In this document: positions 9,822 through 22,375 of the stretch, in pieces
Layout: every line of letters begins with the position of its first letter
How positions within the stretch are numbered: position 1 is the first letter of the stretch
The notes under the pieces: generated by a model
Database searches by the model: none
Told to the model about the DNA's origin: nothing
Seen by the model: the letters and a program-made list of their open reading frames with translations, nothing else
Source: Candidatus Pandoraea novymonadis
GTDB taxonomy: Bacteria > Pseudomonadota > Gammaproteobacteria > Burkholderiales > Burkholderiaceae
Assembly (NCBI RefSeq): GCF_003004665.1
Contig: NZ_MUHY01000004.1
Span: forward strand, 1 to 64,000
Direction of reading: 5' to 3'
Length of the DNA stretch: 64,000 nucleotides
Program-made: the position numbers and the translations under genes

Positions 9822-11159
9822 TTGGCTAAATCAAATAATCTTACTAAGTCCGTTACACAGAAAACGAGGTATGTGGATCTACGTCATCGCCTCATCTTTC
9901 TGCTCTTGGCATTGATTGTCTACCGGGTTGGTGGGCACATTCCAGTGCCAGGTATTGACTCGCATCTATTGGCACACCTTTTTGAGCGCCAATCCAGCGG
10001 AATTTTGGGCATGTTTAACATGTTCTCCGGCGGTGCCTTGTCGCGTTTTACAATCTTTGCTCTGGGGATTATGCCGTATATTTCGGCCTCCATTATTATG
10101 CAGTTGTTGGCAATGGTTTCTTCGCGATTGGAAGCTTTGCGCAAGGAGGGTCAAGCGGGACAACGAAAAATCACACAGTATACCCGTTATTTTACGGTGG
10201 TTCTGGCGCTTTTTCAGGCATTCGTGATTGCAGTGACTTTAGAAAGTGAAGCGGGTCTAGTCCTCGATCCGGGCCTTCTTTTTCGTATAACTACTATAAT
10301 CACTTTGGTTACTGGCACGATGTTTTTGATGTGGCTTGGTGAGCAGATTACTGAACGAGGCTTGGGTAATGGTATTTCAATCATTATATTTGCTGGTATC
10401 GCTGCGGGTTTGCCGAACGCAATAGGGGGTTTATTTGAACTCGTAAATACTGGTGCGATTGGATATTTCTCAGCGATTTTGATTTGCTTACTAGTAGTGC
10501 TGGTGACATATTTTGTAGTGTTTTTTGAACGATCTCAACGTAAAATTTTGGTCAATTATGCCAAACGTCAAGTTGGAAATAAAATTTACGGAGGGCAAGC
10601 ATCTCATTTGCCATTGAAGCTGAATATGGCAGGTGTGATTCCACCAATTTTTGCATCATCAATTATCTTGTTCCCGGCAACGATTATAAATTGGTTCGGT
10701 GCGAGTGAGGAAATCTATTGGCTTAAGAATTTTGCGAGTAAATTATCTCCAGGTCAGCCGATTTATGTGATGCTGTATGCGTTAGCTATCATTTTTTTCT
10801 GTTTTTTTTATACTGCACTGGTCTTTAATAGTAAAGAAACAGCGGATAACCTGAAAAAGAGTGGGGCTTTTGTGCCCGGGATTCGACCGGGTGATCAAAC
10901 GGCAAGGTATATTGATAAGATTTTGATGCGTTTGACATTGGCAGGTGCCACTTACGTGACGCTTATTTGTCTCTTGCCAGAGTTTTTGGTTTTGCGTTGG
11001 AATGTACCATTTTATTTTGGTGGCACATCACTTTTGATCATCGTGGTTGTGGCAATGGATTTTATGTCGCAAGTGCAGTCTTATGTGATGTCACAACAAT
11101 ATGAATCACTACTCCGAAAAGCGAATTTTAAGGGTGGTAATAACATGAAAGTTCGCTAA
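9822..11159 (+). CDS. secY: Protein translocase subunit SecY
   Basis: SecY is the channel subunit of the SecYEG translocon in the inner membrane. It is 445 residues with ten hydrophobic segments, the first after [10 protein letters not shown] near residue 25. The plug and lateral-gate regions are recognisable ([15 protein letters not shown]), as is the cytosolic loop with GIRPGDQTA. The start is TTG at 9822, chosen because CGGAG at 9811-9815 is correctly spaced and MAKSNN fits the family N-terminus. The next gene in relatives, infA, is broken here. Confidence 0.97.
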   Translation: MAKSNNLTKSVTQKTRYVDLRHRLIFLLLALIVYRVGGHIPVPGIDSHLLAHLFERQSSGILGMFNMFSGGALSRFTIFALGIMPYISASIIMQLLAMVSSRLEALRKEGQAGQRKITQYTRYFTVVLALFQAFVIAVTLESEAGLVLDPGLLFRITTIITLVTGTMFLMWLGEQITERGLGNGISIIIFAGIAAGLPNAIGGLFELVNTGAIGYFSAILICLLVVLVTYFVVFFERSQRKILVNYAKRQVGNKIYGGQASHLPLKLNMAGVIPPIFASSIILFPATIINWFGASEEIYWLKNFASKLSPGQPIYVMLYALAIIFFCFFYTALVFNSKETADNLKKSGAFVPGIRPGDQTARYIDKILMRLTLAGATYVTLICLLPEFLVLRWNVPFYFGGTSLLIIVVVAMDFMSQVQSYVMSQQYESLLRKANFKGGNNMKVR

Positions 11160-11174
11160 ATGTTACATGGGATC

Positions 11175-11349
11175 ATAGCTAAAGATATGGTGAAAATGAA
11201 AGGTTAGATATTAGAGAAGGATCTTTCTAGCGCTATTTTCTGGGAATAAAGTTTGAAGATGGCTGGGTGTTACCTGGGATAAGGTGATGACGATAGAAAG
11301 TACGCTATACGATCTGTCACGTGCGAGGATCGTTTTCTGAGCGAAGTGA
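11175..11349 (+). pseudogene. infA: Decayed infA (translation initiation factor IF-1)
   Basis: IF-1 should lie between secY and rpmJ. In its place the DNA still reads, in order, IAKDMVKMKG (family MAKDDVIQMQG; the start codon is now ATA), a TAG stop, ILEKDLSSAIFWE, a TAA stop, VLPG, a one-base shift, and then DKVMTIESTLYDLSRARIVF, where the family has DKVTVELTPYDLSRARIVF. The next codon is TGA where the family has Arg (CGA), then AK and a stop. About 18 residues in the middle (GHVVLGHISGKMRMHYI region) are deleted. The order and matches are too good for chance. Burkholderia relatives carry a second infA elsewhere, which would explain tolerance of the loss. Confidence 0.85.
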
Positions 11350-11368
11350 TTAGAGAAAGGGGATTGTC

Positions 11369-11485
11369 ATGAAAGTAATGGCTTCGGTTAAATGTATGTG
11401 CCGCAATTGCAAAATTGTGAAGCGTAACGGTGTTGTGCGTGTGATTTGTAGCTCAGATCAGCGTCATAAGCAACGTCAGGGCTGA
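11369..11485 (+). CDS. rpmJ: 50S ribosomal protein L36
   Basis: A 38-residue protein, [19 protein letters not shown] at the start and [11 protein letters not shown] at the end. The zinc ligands are present as C11, C14, C27 and H32. An extra cysteine at position 9 replaces the usual Arg or Lys. AAAGGGGA at 11356-11363 is the ribosome binding site. It follows the infA pseudogene and precedes rpsM in the usual order. Confidence 0.95.
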   Translation: MKVMASVKCMCRNCKIVKRNGVVRVICSSDQRHKQRQG

Positions 11486-11519
11486 TTGCATTTAACGCTA
11501 TTTAGTTGGGGAATAACAA

Positions 11520-11885
11520 ATGGCTCGTATCGCTGGGATTAATATCCCGAATCACCAACATGTTGTAATCGGGTTGACGGCTATTTACGGTGTTGGTCGC
11601 ACGCGCGCGCATCACATTTGTGAAGCCGCTGGCGTCTTGTTATCAAAAAAGGTAAAAGATCTTAATGATAATGATCTTGAAAAGTTGCGTGACCAAGTAG
11701 CTAAGCTTATGGTTGAAGGGGACTTGCGTCGTGAAAATACGATGAGCATTAAACGCCTGATGGACATAGGCTGCTATCGTGGCGTACGTCACCGCAAGGG
11801 ATTACCGCTTCGCGGTCAGCGCACTCGTACTAATGCACGTACGCGCAAGGGCCCGAGTAAGGCTGGCGTTTCGCTGAAGAAGTAA
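11520..11885 (+). CDS. rpsM: 30S ribosomal protein S13
   Basis: S13 contacts P-site tRNA and the 50S subunit. It is 121 residues with the HhH-like YGVGRTRA segment and the basic C-terminal tail [16 protein letters not shown]. The ribosome binding site GGGGAA lies at 11509-11514. Confidence 0.97.
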   Translation: MARIAGINIPNHQHVVIGLTAIYGVGRTRAHHICEAAGVLLSKKVKDLNDNDLEKLRDQVAKLMVEGDLRRENTMSIKRLMDIGCYRGVRHRKGLPLRGQRTRTNARTRKGPSKAGVSLKK

Positions 11886-11899
11886 CCAGAGGATAGAAC

Positions 11900-12304
11900 A
11901 TGGCTAGGCAACAGAACAACGCTGCTTCGCAGCGCGCGCGTAAGAAAGTAAAGAAGAATGTTGCGGAAGGTGTTGTGTACGTTCACGCATCGTTTAACAA
12001 CACTATCATTACTATCACCGATCGACAAGGCAATGCACTTGCATGGGCAACGTCTGGTGGTCAGGGTTTTAAGGGTTCGCGAAAATCGACTCCTTTTGCT
12101 GCTCAAGTGGCGGCAGAATCGGCTGGTCGCGTAGCCTTGGAATACGGAGTCAAGAATCTAGAAGTTCGCATTAAGGGACCAGGCCCTGGTCGTGAGTCGG
12201 CCGTTCGGGCTCTAAATGCGCTTGGTATCAAGATCACAGCAATTTCGGATGTGACCCCGGTGCCACATAATGGCTGCCGTCCACCGAAGCGTCGGCGTAT
12301 CTAA
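11900..12304 (+). CDS. rpsK: 30S ribosomal protein S11
   Basis: S11 lies in the 30S platform near the Shine-Dalgarno helix. It is 134 residues with the signature [17 protein letters not shown] and the C-terminal [19 protein letters not shown] precedes the ATG. Confidence 0.97.
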   Translation: MARQQNNAASQRARKKVKKNVAEGVVYVHASFNNTIITITDRQGNALAWATSGGQGFKGSRKSTPFAAQVAAESAGRVALEYGVKNLEVRIKGPGPGRESAVRALNALGIKITAISDVTPVPHNGCRPPKRRRI

Positions 12305-12451
12305 AAAGCCTGCTAAAACATTGGGTTAGGTGTTACGGGAATATCTTGGCACTTAGCAATTAACGAGTCCACCGTCTGATACAGGTGTGTATTGGACTTG
12401 CGCAACGGGGAGATCCGCTGCGTCAGTTTTTGAGAAAAAGGAAAGCATAAC

Positions 12452-13075
12452 GTGGCACGTTACATCGGCCCAAAGGCCAAACTCTCTCGTCGTGAAGGTA
12501 CCGATCTTTTCTTGAAGAGTGCGCGTAGATCGTTGACCGATAAATGTAAACTTGAAAGCAAACCTGGTCAGCATGGACGTACTTCTGGTGCGCGGACATC
12601 GGATTACGGTAGCCAGTTGCGTGAAAAGCAAAAAGTGAAGCGTATATACGGAATTTTAGAGCGTCAATTTCGTCGTTATTTTGCAGAAGCTGATCGTATC
12701 AAAGGTAACACTGGGGAGACTCTTTTGCAGTTGCTAGAAGCTCGTTTGGATAATGTAGCTTATCGTATGGGATTCGGCTCGACACGAGCGGAATCACGTC
12801 AGTTGGTTGGCCATAAAGCCATTACCGTCAATGGTAATGTCGCTAATATCCCATCACTGCGAGTTAAAGCTGGTGATGTGGTGGCTATCCGTGAGAAGGC
12901 AAAAAAGCAAGTTCGCATTCAAGAAGCGTTGTCGCTTGCTGAGCAAGGCGGTTTCCCGATCTGGGTTTCGGTCGATGCTAAAAAGATGGAAGGTATTTTC
13001 AAGCAGCTGCCGGAACGTAGCGATATTGCAGGCGATATCAACGAAAGTTTGATCGTCGAACTATATTCACGTTAA
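12452..13075 (+). CDS. rpsD: 30S ribosomal protein S4
   Basis: S4 is a primary 16S rRNA binder and fidelity protein. It is 207 residues, starting at GTG 12452 ([16 protein letters not shown]), with AAAAGGAAA at 12436-12444 upstream. The S4 RNA-binding domain is at about 97-160 ([20 protein letters not shown]). It is the zinc-free form. Confidence 0.97.
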   Translation: MARYIGPKAKLSRREGTDLFLKSARRSLTDKCKLESKPGQHGRTSGARTSDYGSQLREKQKVKRIYGILERQFRRYFAEADRIKGNTGETLLQLLEARLDNVAYRMGFGSTRAESRQLVGHKAITVNGNVANIPSLRVKAGDVVAIREKAKKQVRIQEALSLAEQGGFPIWVSVDAKKMEGIFKQLPERSDIAGDINESLIVELYSR

Positions 13076-13086
13076 TTCGTTTGTAT

Positions 13087-13110
13087 AACGCAATACCATA
13101 TTGCTGCGTT
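13087..13110. repeat. Imperfect hairpin between rpsD and rpoA
   Basis: AACGC plus AATA (13087-13095) can pair with TATT (13099-13102) and GCGTT (13106-13110) across a three-base loop, leaving a three-base bulge. It lies in the 109-base spacer upstream of rpoA. A regulatory or RNA-processing role is only possible; there is no T-run for termination. Confidence 0.25.
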
Positions 13111-13184
13111 ATTGTGAGACCGTGCAGGTTGTCACCCATCGGCCTTATTGGTGTAACGAGCCGAGGGTATTGAAAAGGAAACCT

Positions 13185-14162
13185 ATGCAAACTAGTTTAT
13201 TAAAACCCAAGATCATCGCGGTTGAGTCTGTTGGCGAGAACCATGCGAAGGTGGTGATGGAGCCCTTTGAGCGTGGTTATGGGCATACGTTAGGTAATGC
13301 ATTGCGTCGTGTGTTACTGTCTTCTATGGCAGGTTATGCACCGACCGAAGTGAAGATCGCAGGTGTTGTGCATGAATATTCTACGATGGATGGTGTCCAG
13401 GAAGATGTTGTTAATTTTCTTCTCAATTTAAAGGGAGTTGTATTCAAACTACATAATCGAGATGAAGTGACAGTCACTTTGAATAAAGATGGTGAAGGCA
13501 TTCTCCTGGCTTCAGATATTAATGTTCCACATGACGTTGAAATCATTAATCCTCATCATGTGATTGCACATCTTTCGAAGGACGGAAAACTGGACGTGCA
13601 GATCAAGATTGAGAAGGGTCGTGGTTACGTGCCTGGTAATATTCGTCATTATGGTGATGATAGTCCTAAATTGATTGGACAAATTATCCTGGATGCCTCG
13701 TTCTCGCCAGTAAAACGTGTTTCGTATGCTGTTGAATCGGCACGTGTGGAACAGCGTACTGATTTGGATAAGTTGGTTATGAATATTGAGACCAATGGGG
13801 TACTTTCACCGGAGGAGGCAATTCGTCAATCAGCACGTATTTTGGTGGATCAGCTATCTGTTTTCGCTGCCTTGGAAGGAACGGAAACTGATAGCGAAGC
13901 GCCGTTGAGTGTGCCGCAGATTGATCCAATCTTGTTGCGTTTGGTGGATGATCTAGAGTTGACAGTCCGTTCAGCTAATTGTTTGAAGGCTGAGAACATT
14001 TACTATATTGGTGATCTTATTCAGCGTACTGAGAACGAATTACTGAAGACTCCAAATTTAGGTCGAAAATCGCTGAATGAAATTAAAGAAGTACTCGCTT
14101 CGCGTGGGCTTACCCTTGGTATGAAGCTTGAGAATTGGCCTCCAGTAAATCTTGAAAAGTAA
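13185..14162 (+). CDS. rpoA: DNA-directed RNA polymerase subunit alpha
   Basis: The alpha subunit nucleates RNA polymerase assembly and binds UP elements and activators through its C-terminal domain. It is 325 residues from ATG 13185 ([15 protein letters not shown]), with AAAGGAA before it; the in-frame extension to 13101 is not conserved. The N-terminal dimerisation domain has [19 protein letters not shown], and the C-terminal HhH region has [26 protein letters not shown] split by normal family sequence. Full length. Confidence 0.97.
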   Translation: MQTSLLKPKIIAVESVGENHAKVVMEPFERGYGHTLGNALRRVLLSSMAGYAPTEVKIAGVVHEYSTMDGVQEDVVNFLLNLKGVVFKLHNRDEVTVTLNKDGEGILLASDINVPHDVEIINPHHVIAHLSKDGKLDVQIKIEKGRGYVPGNIRHYGDDSPKLIGQIILDASFSPVKRVSYAVESARVEQRTDLDKLVMNIETNGVLSPEEAIRQSARILVDQLSVFAALEGTETDSEAPLSVPQIDPILLRLVDDLELTVRSANCLKAENIYYIGDLIQRTENELLKTPNLGRKSLNEIKEVLASRGLTLGMKLENWPPVNLEK

Positions 14163-14336
14163 GATGTCGTAAAACATAAGACCTCCTTTCTGGGTAGCTA
14201 TGTCTTTTGGAAAGTGACTATTAATTAGGTTGGTCGAATGTGTAGTTTGCTGGATATACTTGAAATGATACCTCGGCCCGCGGCATTATGCCGATAGAAG
14301 AGCTCGATTGAAAATTTTGTTTAAAGGAAAGCTGAA

Positions 14337-14729
14337 ATGCGTCACCGTCATGGTTTACGTAAACTAAATCGTACTAGTAAGCATCGGCTGGCTATGCTAC
14401 GTAACATGTCGAATTCGTTGATTGAGCACGAAACAATTAAGACCACATTGCCGAAGGCTAAAGAACTGCGAAAGTTCGTTGAGCCGCTGATTACATTAGG
14501 TAGAAAATCTTCATTGGCGAATCGTCGTCTTGCTTTTAATCGTCTACGCGATCGTGATTCTGTAACTAAGCTATTTGAGGTTCTTGGTCCCCGTTTTTCT
14601 AATCGTCCCGGTGGCTATCTCCGTATTTTAAAAATGGGCTTCCGTGTTGGTGATAACGCGCCGATGGCATTTGTTGCACTGCTGGATCAGTCGGTAGCTG
14701 AAGAAAAAGTAGCAGAAGTCTTAGAATAA
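14337..14729 (+). CDS. rplQ: 50S ribosomal protein L17
   Basis: L17 is the last gene of the alpha operon. It is 130 residues, starting [19 protein letters not shown], with the [21 protein letters not shown] signature interrupted by no changes. AAAGGAAA precedes the ATG. The terminator follows 27 bases after the stop. Confidence 0.97.
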   Translation: MRHRHGLRKLNRTSKHRLAMLRNMSNSLIEHETIKTTLPKAKELRKFVEPLITLGRKSSLANRRLAFNRLRDRDSVTKLFEVLGPRFSNRPGGYLRILKMGFRVGDNAPMAFVALLDQSVAEEKVAEVLE

Positions 14730-14756
14730 AACCAGTAATACTGCGTTCAGAATTAG

Positions 14757-14788
14757 AAAAAGCCAGGGGAAAACCCTGGCTTTTTCTT
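14757..14788 (+). terminator. Rho-independent terminator after rplQ
   Basis: A perfect 12-base stem, AAAAAGCCAGGG pairing with CCCTGGCTTTTT, closes a five-base GAAAA loop and runs into a T-rich tract (TTTTTCTTT). This is a textbook terminator and ends the long ribosomal protein and rpoA transcription unit. Confidence 0.93.
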
Positions 14789-15000
14789 TGGAAGTTATGA
14801 TATGAGGGATAGAGATGTTCTATAGTCGAAATTATGTGAAGGATAAGTAGGTCTTATGCGATTAGCCTGGTTGTCTAAGATCTAATAATTAGGTTACTAC
14901 ATTCCCTCATCATAGATGAGAAGCTTCCATGCTAAGGATTGAGTTTATTGCTAACTTGAAAGCTTACTATAAGTAAAAACACTTTTCTGATCGTTATGAG

Positions 15001-15112
15001 AATATTTCTAGACGTAACGAGTGTCGAAGCGGTGGGGAAATATTTTTACAAAGCTAAACGTGAGGTGTTACAGGAAATACTGCTGATCATTGAGACGAGA
15101 ATTACATCGTGA
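15001..15112 (+). pseudogene. cutA: Probable remnant of cutA in the rplQ-dsbD gap
   Basis: The gap 14789-15235 has no intact gene, while relatives have cutA (a small trimeric copper-tolerance-associated protein) between rplQ and dsbD. From 15041 one frame reads YFYKAKREVLQEILLIIETR. It aligns without gaps to the central CutA segment (family pattern YRWxGxxExxxEVLLLIKTR): Tyr, both spaced Glu, and the ILLII-ETR run agree. The frame ends at a TGA at 15110-15112. The rest of the gap is AT-rich and I recognise nothing else in it, so only the core of cutA may survive. The alignment is from memory. Confidence 0.55.
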
Positions 15113-15235
15113 AGTATTGTTGATGAGCAATTGAATTCATTAAGCAAATTTATCAGTAAAAAGTATGTAATATTACTTCTTGCTTCGTAAAAGCATAGGA
15201 TTCAAGGTGGTAAAACGAGCATAGGGGAGTTTTAT

Positions 15236-18500
<3,265 letters not shown>

Positions 18501-19181
18501 TTATTTCTTTGATATAGAATTCCTGGAGATGTTCAGCCATGCTTCGAGTTGTAGTTGTGCGGTATGAACCCCGATGCGCTTGAGCGACGAAAATAATTGT
18601 ACGGTGAATTGTGGCTGTGCAGTAAGGGAAATGTCTTCTGAAGAAATTTCTTCCCTGCGTAGATAATTTCTCAGCATCTCTTCTACTACACGTAAAATAT
18701 TGGTTGACTCTTGACGCGTTAGTTTATCGGATTTCGTTAATAAGACGTGAATAGGGAGACCTGTTGGCAAGAACCAATTAATTAGCTGGGCATCGAGTTC
18801 AGTAAATGGGTGTCGAGAATCCATCATTAAGACAAGGCCACGTAACTGTGGTCGATGCACTAGATAGTCAGCCAGAAGTTTCTGCCACTTGGTCTTTACA
18901 CTATTACTAACCTTTGAATAACCGTAGCCAGGTAAGTCGACCAGATAACCGTAAAGACGCTGGGGTTTATTGGTCCCTACCGCAAAGTAGTTGATGTACT
19001 GAGTCCGTCCCGGCGTCTTACTTGAGAAAGCAAGACGTTTTTGGTTGCATAGTATATTTAATGCAGTGGATTTTCCGGCATTGGATCGACCAGCGAACGC
19101 GATCTCAGGTACTGAGGTCTGTGGTAGATCATTCAGGTAATTGATAGTCGTAAAAAAACTAGCTTGGTGTAGTACAGACAT
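18501..19181 (-). CDS. ysxC: Ribosome biogenesis GTP-binding protein YsxC/EngB
   Basis: YsxC/EngB is an essential GTPase that helps late 50S assembly. The GTPase motifs are in order: G1 GRSNAGKS, the G2 Thr in KTPGRTQ, G3 DLPGYG, G4 TKSD. The start used is ATG 19181 ([16 protein letters not shown], 226 residues), which matches the family N-terminus. A GTG at 19214 would add eleven unrelated residues, and neither start has a good ribosome binding site. The C-terminus ([15 protein letters not shown]) departs from relatives in its last residues. Confidence 0.92.
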   Translation of the reverse strand: MSVLHQASFFTTINYLNDLPQTSVPEIAFAGRSNAGKSTALNILCNQKRLAFSSKTPGRTQYINYFAVGTNKPQRLYGYLVDLPGYGYSKVSNSVKTKWQKLLADYLVHRPQLRGLVLMMDSRHPFTELDAQLINWFLPTGLPIHVLLTKSDKLTRQESTNILRVVEEMLRNYLRREEISSEDISLTAQPQFTVQLFSSLKRIGVHTAQLQLEAWLNISRNSISKK

Positions 19182-19214
19182 TAAGGTAACACGCAATAAG
19201 CACGAGCTAGACAC

Positions 19215-19235
19215 AGGAGGTCGATACTACCTCCT
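19215..19235. repeat. Perfect inverted repeat upstream of ysxC
   Basis: AGGAGGT and ACCTCCT form a perfect seven-base inverted repeat around a seven-base loop (CGATACT). It lies between the divergent ysxC (minus) and cytochrome c4 (plus) genes, about 35 bases before the ysxC ATG. On the ysxC transcript the hairpin would hold a strong Shine-Dalgarno-like AGGAGG in its stem, so it could be an operator or an RNA structure. No function is known to me. Confidence 0.45.
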
Positions 19236-19427
19236 CTACAATGGAGGAACGGTAATCGAACCTATAAGTTTATTGTACAATATAAAAGTTATATACGGCT
19301 TTCCTATGCCTATAAAAAAATGTCTCATTCCTCGTGACTAGAATACTAGCAAATGATGGTAGGTGCTTTGTATGAGTATGGTCGAAAGTCCTGCTAATTT
19401 TCTGAAAAAACAAGATAAGTTGTGCGA

Positions 19428-20087
19428 ATGGACCGAATTTCTAAAATTTTCGCAGCAACATCAATAGCGTTATCAATTTTTGCTGCAAGTTTTTTCGCAA
19501 AAGCAACGGATATGCTATCGATTAAGTCGGATCTCAAAAGAGGGCAGGCGGTTGCTGCCCAGGTTTGTGTATCTTGTCATGCGATCGATGCGAAAAGTCT
19601 TTCTGAAGTTTATCCCAGCCTTGCTGGACAACACGCGGACTACTTATATCAGCAATTGAAAGACTTCCAGCTACAGCCTGGTGCTCAGGAACCACAGCGT
19701 AATAACAAAATCATGGAAGCTATGGTGGCTATTTTAAGCGATCAGGACATGCGCGATGTTGTTGATTATTACGCGTCTCAGAAGGAACAGAGAGGCTTGG
19801 CGCATCATGATAACCCTAACAGTAGCATTCTTGGTGAAAAAATTTTCCGAGGTGGAATTAGTCAAAAAGGTGTGCCCGCGTGTGTCGCTTGTCACGGACC
19901 AGATGGGGGTGGTATGCCTTCGCAATATCCCCGTTTGAGGGGTCAGAATTCTGCTTATACTCAGGCACAATTGATTGCTTTTCGTGATGAAACTCGAGTT
20001 AATAATGTTGCTATGCAGGTTATTGCGTCACGCCTTTCTGATGACGAGATTATGGCTTTAGCAGATTACATTGCTGATTTACGCTAG
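19428..20087 (+). CDS. Dihaem cytochrome c4
   Basis: A periplasmic electron carrier, usually between the bc1 complex and terminal oxidases. It is 219 residues with a signal peptide (hydrophobic run to about residue 25, FFAKA) and two haem-binding motifs, C47-V-S-C-H51 and C152-V-A-C-H156, in tandem cytochrome c domains. The ATG at 19428 is preferred over an in-frame GTG at 19422 on spacing from a weak GATAAG. In the usual Burkholderiaceae order it sits directly before resB-ccsA, the system that attaches its haem. Confidence 0.92.
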   Translation: MDRISKIFAATSIALSIFAASFFAKATDMLSIKSDLKRGQAVAAQVCVSCHAIDAKSLSEVYPSLAGQHADYLYQQLKDFQLQPGAQEPQRNNKIMEAMVAILSDQDMRDVVDYYASQKEQRGLAHHDNPNSSILGEKIFRGGISQKGVPACVACHGPDGGGMPSQYPRLRGQNSAYTQAQLIAFRDETRVNNVAMQVIASRLSDDEIMALADYIADLR

Positions 20088-20216
20088 CGATTGCATGCTA
20101 AAAAACATGGTTAATCCGCAGCGATTCACTTATGCGGAAATGATTTCGCATAAGCTAGTGTGCTCAAATTTGAACTCGCCGCTCTTTTTATTTTTAGATT
20201 TAGAAAAAGAAGAGTT

Positions 20217-22364
20217 ATGAGCGCCAGAACTTCAGGAATATCTCCTCAGAGAGAGTGTCGATGGTGTCGGTACAGTATTGAAATCATCAGTTCGATGCGT
20301 TTTGCTATCAGTTTACTAATGGTACTGGCTATTGTTAGCAGTATCGGTACTATCATTAAGCAGAACGAGCCTTATACAAATTACGTTAATAAATTTGGAC
20401 CGTTTTGGGCTGAAAATTTTCGAGTATTGGGTCTTTTTTCTGTATACAGCTCAGGATGGTTTCTTGCGATCCTTGGTTTTTTGATGATATCGACGGTACT
20501 TTGTGTTTTTCGTAATGCGCCGAAGATCATTGCTGACATTCGCAACTGGCGTGATGATATATGTGAAGGTAGTCTCAGATCATTTGATTTTCAGGCAGAG
20601 TTTATTAGTTTTGTCCCGCGTTCGGAGATACTGACACGTGTCAGAAAATATATTGAACGTCGTGGTTACCGCTCTCTGGTGCGTGAGCGTGATGGTGCAA
20701 CATTTTTAGCGGCCAAGATTGGGACTGTTAACAAAATCGGTTACCTCTTCATTCATATCGCGATCGTCATTATTTTTTTTGGAGGTGTACTTGACAGTGA
20801 CTTATTGATTCGGGCGCAGATTTTTCTATTTGATAAAACCTTGATACAAGACAATCAGGTGATTCCGGAAATTTCGAAAAATCATCGACTTTCATCTGAA
20901 AATCCGACATTTCGTGGCCATGCATTCATCCCGGAAGGTGGTCATTCATCCACAGCTATTCTTAATTTTCATGACGGCGCGCTGATTCAGGAGTTACCGT
21001 TTTCTATAGAGCTTAAGAAATTTCATGTTGATTATTATTCAACAGGCGTACCGAAGCTGTTTAGCAGTGACATTGTGTTGGCCAATTCTCTCGATGGAAA
21101 GTCGCTGCATGCGACGATCAAGGTTAATGAGCCATTCCACTACAAAGGGGTGACAATCTATCAGTCTAGCTTCGAAGATGGTGGTAGCAAATTGAGACTG
21201 ATTGGATATCCGATGACTGGCCCAAAGCATACATCGTTTGATGTCTTGGGTGAAGTTGGTGACACAATAAAATTAACTAATATGTTGAGTGCAAAAAGGA
21301 ATGCGCTTGATTACTCGATCGAGTTGAGCGATTTTCGGTCGTTCAATGTTGAAAGTGTCCCTAATGCTAGCGAGGGAAGGGCTGCTCCAAGTGTTAAAAA
21401 ACACTCTTTGCGTGCTGATTTAAGCCAATATTTTGGGTCAGGTGCGCCTAGTTTTCTGTACAAAGATTTTCGCAATGTGGGACCATCTGTGCAGTACAAA
21501 ATTCGCGATCGTACCGGACAGGAAAGGGAGTACCACAATTACATGTCTCCGATTCTTCTTGAAGATGGTCAGTACGTTTTCATGAGTGGAGTGCGCGATG
21601 TGCCAGATGCTAGGTTTCAATATCTTCGGATTCCCGCGGATGCGGAGATGTCCGTAAAACAATGGATGTTGCTGCGTGCAGCGCTTTCTGACGAAAAAGC
21701 ACGTACTGAAGCGGTACGTCGCTTTGTTCTTGAGTCTTTACCTGCCGCCGGGTCGGAACAGAATTTTCATGCTGAACTTTTGCAGAGCGCTAAGCGTGAA
21801 CTTGATCTATTCGCTGGTGCGGTGGCAGCAGTAGAAGGTCGTCAACCGGCAGGAGGGCTACAGGCAATTACGGATTTTATTACTACATATGTACCAATTA
21901 CACAGCAAGCGAGTGCAGCGCATATATTCCACCGTATTTTGTATAGCACAGTATGGCATTTGTGGCAGGTGGCACGTGAGGGTGAGGGGTTGCCCCTAGC
22001 TCAGTTGAGTCCTGACAATAGTCGATTTATTCATGTAGCAATCAATGCGTTGTCAGATCATTTTTTGTATGCGGCTCCTGTATTTTTGCAACTGAATTCA
22101 TTTGATCAAATTCAAGCCAGTGTTTTTCAATTGACCCGCTCGCCTGGTAAGAAAATAGTCTATTTTGGTGGTTTTTTGTTAGTGCTTGGTATTTTCTCGA
22201 TGTTCTATATTCGTGAACGGCGTTTGTGGTTATTGGTGAAAGTGAGAAAGCATGGTGGTAGTTCTGTGCTTATGGCCTCATCAACGACGCGTCACGCGCT
22301 TGATTTCAATCGAGAGTTCGAGCGTATGAAAGAGGAAATAGCAGTGTTGGTCGAGACAAAATAA
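20217..22364 (+). CDS. resB: Cytochrome c biogenesis protein ResB/Ccs1
   Basis: ResB with CcsA forms the System II haem delivery and ligation complex for c-type cytochromes. It is 715 residues from ATG 20217 (MSARTSGISPQREC); family members start about there, so the open frame back to 20160 is not used. It begins with a membrane segment after SSMRFAISLLMVLAIVSSIGT, has a second near residue 70-90 and a third at about 155-175, then a large periplasmic domain, and a last membrane segment near residue 645 (KKIVYFGGFLLVLGIFSMFY). ccsA follows immediately. Confidence 0.92.
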   Translation: MSARTSGISPQRECRWCRYSIEIISSMRFAISLLMVLAIVSSIGTIIKQNEPYTNYVNKFGPFWAENFRVLGLFSVYSSGWFLAILGFLMISTVLCVFRNAPKIIADIRNWRDDICEGSLRSFDFQAEFISFVPRSEILTRVRKYIERRGYRSLVRERDGATFLAAKIGTVNKIGYLFIHIAIVIIFFGGVLDSDLLIRAQIFLFDKTLIQDNQVIPEISKNHRLSSENPTFRGHAFIPEGGHSSTAILNFHDGALIQELPFSIELKKFHVDYYSTGVPKLFSSDIVLANSLDGKSLHATIKVNEPFHYKGVTIYQSSFEDGGSKLRLIGYPMTGPKHTSFDVLGEVGDTIKLTNMLSAKRNALDYSIELSDFRSFNVESVPNASEGRAAPSVKKHSLRADLSQYFGSGAPSFLYKDFRNVGPSVQYKIRDRTGQEREYHNYMSPILLEDGQYVFMSGVRDVPDARFQYLRIPADAEMSVKQWMLLRAALSDEKARTEAVRRFVLESLPAAGSEQNFHAELLQSAKRELDLFAGAVAAVEGRQPAGGLQAITDFITTYVPITQQASAAHIFHRILYSTVWHLWQVAREGEGLPLAQLSPDNSRFIHVAINALSDHFLYAAPVFLQLNSFDQIQASVFQLTRSPGKKIVYFGGFLLVLGIFSMFYIRERRLWLLVKVRKHGGSSVLMASSTTRHALDFNREFERMKEEIAVLVETK

Positions 22365-22375
22365 AGGTGAGAGAT

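Noticed and set aside
12305-12451. Inverted AGTCC/GGACT in the rpsK-rpsD spacer as an S4 regulatory site
   Set aside because: Arms are five bases with a long loop; no resemblance to a known S4 target could be shown.
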